Source: an uncultured Ilumatobacter sp.
GTDB taxonomy: Bacteria; Actinomycetota; Acidimicrobiia; Acidimicrobiales; Ilumatobacteraceae
Assembly: GCA_937891565.1 (NCBI GenBank)
Contig: CALAHA010000013.1
Location: forward strand, 1 to 8,363
Direction of reading: 5' to 3'
DNA: 8,363 bases
Positions 6,827-8,363 of this stretch are shown one piece after another; the stretch's first letter is position 1, and each line of letters starts with the position of its first letter. Below the pieces are notes generated by a model, which saw nothing but the letters and a program-made list of their open reading frames with translations, ran no database searches and was not told the DNA's origin. The translations under genes and the position numbers were made by a program.

Positions 6827-6857
6827 TATTCGAATAGGTTCGTAAGGATGTTCGAAC
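6827..6857. promoter_or_regulatory. paired TTCGAA palindromes at the tesB start
   Basis: TATTCGAATA (6827-6836, perfect 10-bp palindrome) and GTTCGAAC (6850-6857, perfect 8-bp palindrome) share the core TTCGAA at a spacing of 22 bp, about two helical turns. The first overlaps the tesB -10-like box and the second covers the first codons, a placement expected of repressor sites. It could be chance in a short AT-rich region. Confidence 0.33.
6835..6840 (+). promoter_or_regulatory. -10-like box (TAGGTT) of tesB
   Basis: TAGGTT fits TANNNT and ends 7 nt before the ATG at 6848. The AAGG sequence directly touches the ATG, too close to serve as a Shine-Dalgarno, so a leaderless transcript is favoured. 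A perfect TTGACA at 6820-6825 sits only 9 bp from this box; at normal 17-bp spacing it faces TAAGGA (6843-6848), which would start transcription inside the gene. Confidence 0.4.
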
Positions 6858-7663
6858 TTTCCCCGCATGGCACCGATGTCTTTGTCGGGACGGGCCCGCA
6901 GTATCCGTGGGGCGGCTTGTACGGCGGACAGATTGTCGCGCAGGCATTGCGTGCAGCGACCCTCACCGTTGAGCCTGACCTGGAACCACATTCCATTCGG
7001 GCGTATTTCATCCGTCCGGGTGACGCCACTGAGCCGGTTCGCTACGAAGTCGACCGGATCAGGAACGGGCGCAGCTTCTCAACCCGCCGAGTGGTCGCCA
7101 GGCAGGCGATCGGCGCGATCCTCAACGCCGAGAGTTCGTTCCAGCGGCCCGAACGTGCGGCCAGCGTGCAGTCGATCCTGATGCCGATCGTTCCGGCGGC
7201 CGACTCGTTGGAGGTGTCGTCGTGGACGGAGACCTTCGATCGAGCCGTCGTGCCAGCCACGCAAGTGCAGGGCCCAAGCCGCGACGGTGCTGGACGCACG
7301 GTCGTGTGGATGAAAGTGAACCACGAACTCGGAGATCCTGCTGAAGCCGCGGCGCAGTTGCTGCACCGTTCATGGCTGGCGTTCCTCTCGGACGACATTC
7401 CGACGGAGGCGGTGATGCATGCCCATCCGGAGGCTGCGGCTGCGATGGGCGACGAAGACCGTTTCTTCGGCGCCAGCCTTGACCACACGATCTGGTTCCA
7501 TCGCCCGTTACGCGCCGACTGCTGGCACCTGTATGACTTCACATGCCAGCATTTCGTTGGAGGCCGCGGTCTGGCCCATGGGCACGTTTTTACTGCCGAT
7601 GGCACGCACGTTGCGACGGTGACGCAAGAGGTCCTCCTCCGCGATCGCGCGGCCAAGCCCTGA
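6848..7663 (+). CDS. tesB: Acyl-CoA thioesterase II, TesB-like
   Basis: TesB-type thioesterases hydrolyse acyl-CoA to free fatty acid and CoA in the cytoplasm. The 271-residue protein (E. coli TesB 286) has the double-hotdog layout. The N-terminal hotdog has YGGQIVAQALRAA near 25-37, then SIRAYFIRPGD and the RNGRSFSTRRV strand. The C-terminal hotdog has LDHTIWFHRPLRAD with Asp212 in the place of the catalytic Asp, and VTQEVLLR with Gln260 in the place of the catalytic Gln. The loop that usually reads like S-x-S-A-S-G/A-R-G is CQHFVGGRG here, so the Thr/Ser member of the triad is not obvious. An in-frame stop at 6821 and a -10-like box 7 nt upstream support ATG 6848. It lies 40 bp before pyrE on the same strand and may be co-transcribed with it, although the functions do not obviously connect. 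Physiological substrate unknown. Confidence 0.9.
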   Translation: MFELSPHGTDVFVGTGPQYPWGGLYGGQIVAQALRAATLTVEPDLEPHSIRAYFIRPGDATEPVRYEVDRIRNGRSFSTRRVVARQAIGAILNAESSFQRPERAASVQSILMPIVPAADSLEVSSWTETFDRAVVPATQVQGPSRDGAGRTVVWMKVNHELGDPAEAAAQLLHRSWLAFLSDDIPTEAVMHAHPEAAAAMGDEDRFFGASLDHTIWFHRPLRADCWHLYDFTCQHFVGGRGLAHGHVFTADGTHVATVTQEVLLRDRAAKP

Positions 7664-7688
7664 CCAACTCGTGGGCGGGCTCACCGGA

Positions 7689-7694
7689 TAAGTT
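7689..7694 (+). promoter_or_regulatory. possible -10-like box (TAAGTT) before pyrE
   Basis: TAAGTT fits TANNNT and ends 9 nt before the pyrE ATG, slightly farther than in the three leaderless candidates. No clear Shine-Dalgarno is seen in the 40-bp tesB-pyrE gap. It may give pyrE its own start site with a leader of at most a few bases, or may be chance. Confidence 0.25.
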
Positions 7695-7703
7695 CGCTCA
7701 GCA

Positions 7704-8288
7704 ATGAGTGATGCTGTGCTTCCCAACCTGTCCCCGACGCTCGATCGGCTTCGCGACCACGTGCTGGAGCACTCGGTGAAGACCGGTGACTTCACGCTCA
7801 AGTCAGGGGCCAAGAGCACCTGGTTCCTCGACACCAAACAAACGGCATGTCGCGCCGATGGCATTATTGCGTTGACCGACGCACTCATTGAAGTGTTCGG
7901 TGCCGATTTCGATGGCATCGATGCCATCGGCGGCTTGACAATGGGCGGCGACCCTGTGGCATATGGCGTACAGGCAGTGGCTGCGACTCGTGGACACACG
8001 TTGCGCAGCTTCAGTGTTCGCAAGGAAGCCAAGCAGGGCGGCATCACCGGTCGTATTGCGGGCGCGCTGCAGCCCGGTGACAGGGTGCTGGTCACCGAAG
8101 ACACTACGACGCGGGGCACGTCGCTGATTGAAGCCGCTGAACAGATTGCGGCGTTCGGAGCGTTCCCTGTCTTGATGACCGTGATTGTCGATCGAGGTGG
8201 CACGTGTGCGGCTCTGGCTGCTGCCAAGGACATCGATTACCGGCCGCTCCTGACTGCGCCTGATCTCGGTTTCGGTTTCGGCACCTGA
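7704..8288 (+). CDS. pyrE: Orotate phosphoribosyltransferase PyrE
   Basis: PyrE converts orotate and PRPP to orotidine 5'-phosphate, the fifth step of UMP synthesis. The 194-residue protein has the type I phosphoribosyltransferase fold: orotate-side motif TLKSGAKSTWFLDTKQT at 31-47, GGLTMGGDPVA at 76-86, the flexible catalytic loop RKEAKQGG at 106-113, and the PRPP-binding motif VLVTEDTTTRGTS at 128-140 with Glu132/Asp133. GGLT(L/M)G.DPVA and a C terminus like YRPLLTAPDLGFG match the actinobacterial form (compare M. tuberculosis PyrE). In the catalytic loop the residue that is His in E. coli (RKEAKDHG) is Gly112, while the Lys residues are kept. The Asp-Gly-Ile-Asp-Ala-Ile stretch near 70-75 is encoded by a perfect 20-bp palindrome. 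It follows tesB by 40 bp; upstream clpB is also a pyrE neighbour in mycobacteria. Confidence 0.93.
   Translation: MSDAVLPNLSPTLDRLRDHVLEHSVKTGDFTLKSGAKSTWFLDTKQTACRADGIIALTDALIEVFGADFDGIDAIGGLTMGGDPVAYGVQAVAATRGHTLRSFSVRKEAKQGGITGRIAGALQPGDRVLVTEDTTTRGTSLIEAAEQIAAFGAFPVLMTVIVDRGGTCAALAAAKDIDYRPLLTAPDLGFGFGT
7910..7929. repeat. perfect 20-bp palindrome inside pyrE
   Basis: CGATGGCATCGATGCCATCG equals its own reverse complement with no spacer and encodes residues around Asp-Gly-Ile-Asp-Ala-Ile. A second inverted pair, GCCGAT (7902-7907) with ATCGGC (7926-7931), overlaps it. It could be a protein binding site or a hairpin in the mRNA, or a by-product of codon choice. Confidence 0.75.
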
Positions 8289-8320
8289 GGTCGGGTTGCT
8301 GTACTGATTGGGGCAGTGGG

Positions 8321-8361
8321 CGAACTGGCGACTTCGTCGGTCCGAACTGGCGACTTCGTCG
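8321..8361. repeat. tandem direct repeat, 19-nt unit at 22-bp period
   Basis: CGAACTGGCGACTTCGTCG occurs at 8321-8339 and again, identical, at 8343-8361, separated by 3 nt. Each copy contains a small dyad, GCGAC-TTC-GTCG(C). The period is not a multiple of three, so it is not a peptide repeat. The window ends 2 bp after the second copy, so the total copy number is unknown. Unit and spacing are too short for a CRISPR array. Confidence 0.8.
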
Positions 8362-8363
8362 CT

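Noticed and set aside
8321..8363. Start of a CRISPR array
   Set aside because: The 19-nt units are separated by just 3 nt, far from the repeat and spacer sizes of CRISPR arrays.

Overview
The window is a stretch of an actinobacterial chromosome, moderately high in G+C (roughly 60% by eye), dominated by housekeeping genes. The best guess is the class Acidimicrobiia (Ilumatobacter-like). This rests on the actinobacterial style of ClpB, PyrE and TesB, on a small basic protein that I recall as conserved but uncharacterised in Actinobacteria, and on clpB and pyrE lying near each other, as they also do in Mycobacterium tuberculosis. The assignment is inference. I see no mobile element, CRISPR array, rRNA or tRNA.

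Layout, left to right. (1) The 3' four-fifths of clpB (+), cut by the window edge. (2) A convergent gene of the histidinol dehydrogenase (HisD) family (-), standing alone with no other his gene and with an altered zinc/substrate site. (3) A 301-bp divergent intergenic region with several short hairpins. (4) purA and purB (+), overlapping by 4 bp: adenylosuccinate synthetase and lyase, the two steps from IMP to AMP. (5) A small basic hypothetical protein (-), whose stop codon lies only 9 bp from that of purB. (6) An 80-bp, locally AT-rich divergent promoter region with inverted repeats. (7) A TesB-type acyl-CoA thioesterase gene (+), followed after 40 bp by pyrE (+), orotate phosphoribosyltransferase of pyrimidine synthesis. 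(8) A short tail with two copies of a 19-nt direct repeat running into the window edge.

Purine (purA, purB) and pyrimidine (pyrE) synthesis are the common functional thread; clpB serves protein disaggregation and tesB acyl-CoA turnover. Three genes (the hisD-like gene, the small basic protein and tesB) have a TANNNT -10-like hexamer 6-7 nt before the ATG and no usable Shine-Dalgarno sequence, which fits leaderless transcripts. purA instead has a strong Shine-Dalgarno, and purB is translationally coupled to it.

No wholly new multi-gene system is evident. The points most worth a second look are the HisD paralogue with non-canonical zinc ligands, the conserved small basic protein with its repeat-rich promoter, the substituted glycines in the PurA nucleotide loops, the shortened ClpB D2 segment, the terminal 22-bp-period repeat and a perfect 20-bp palindrome inside pyrE.
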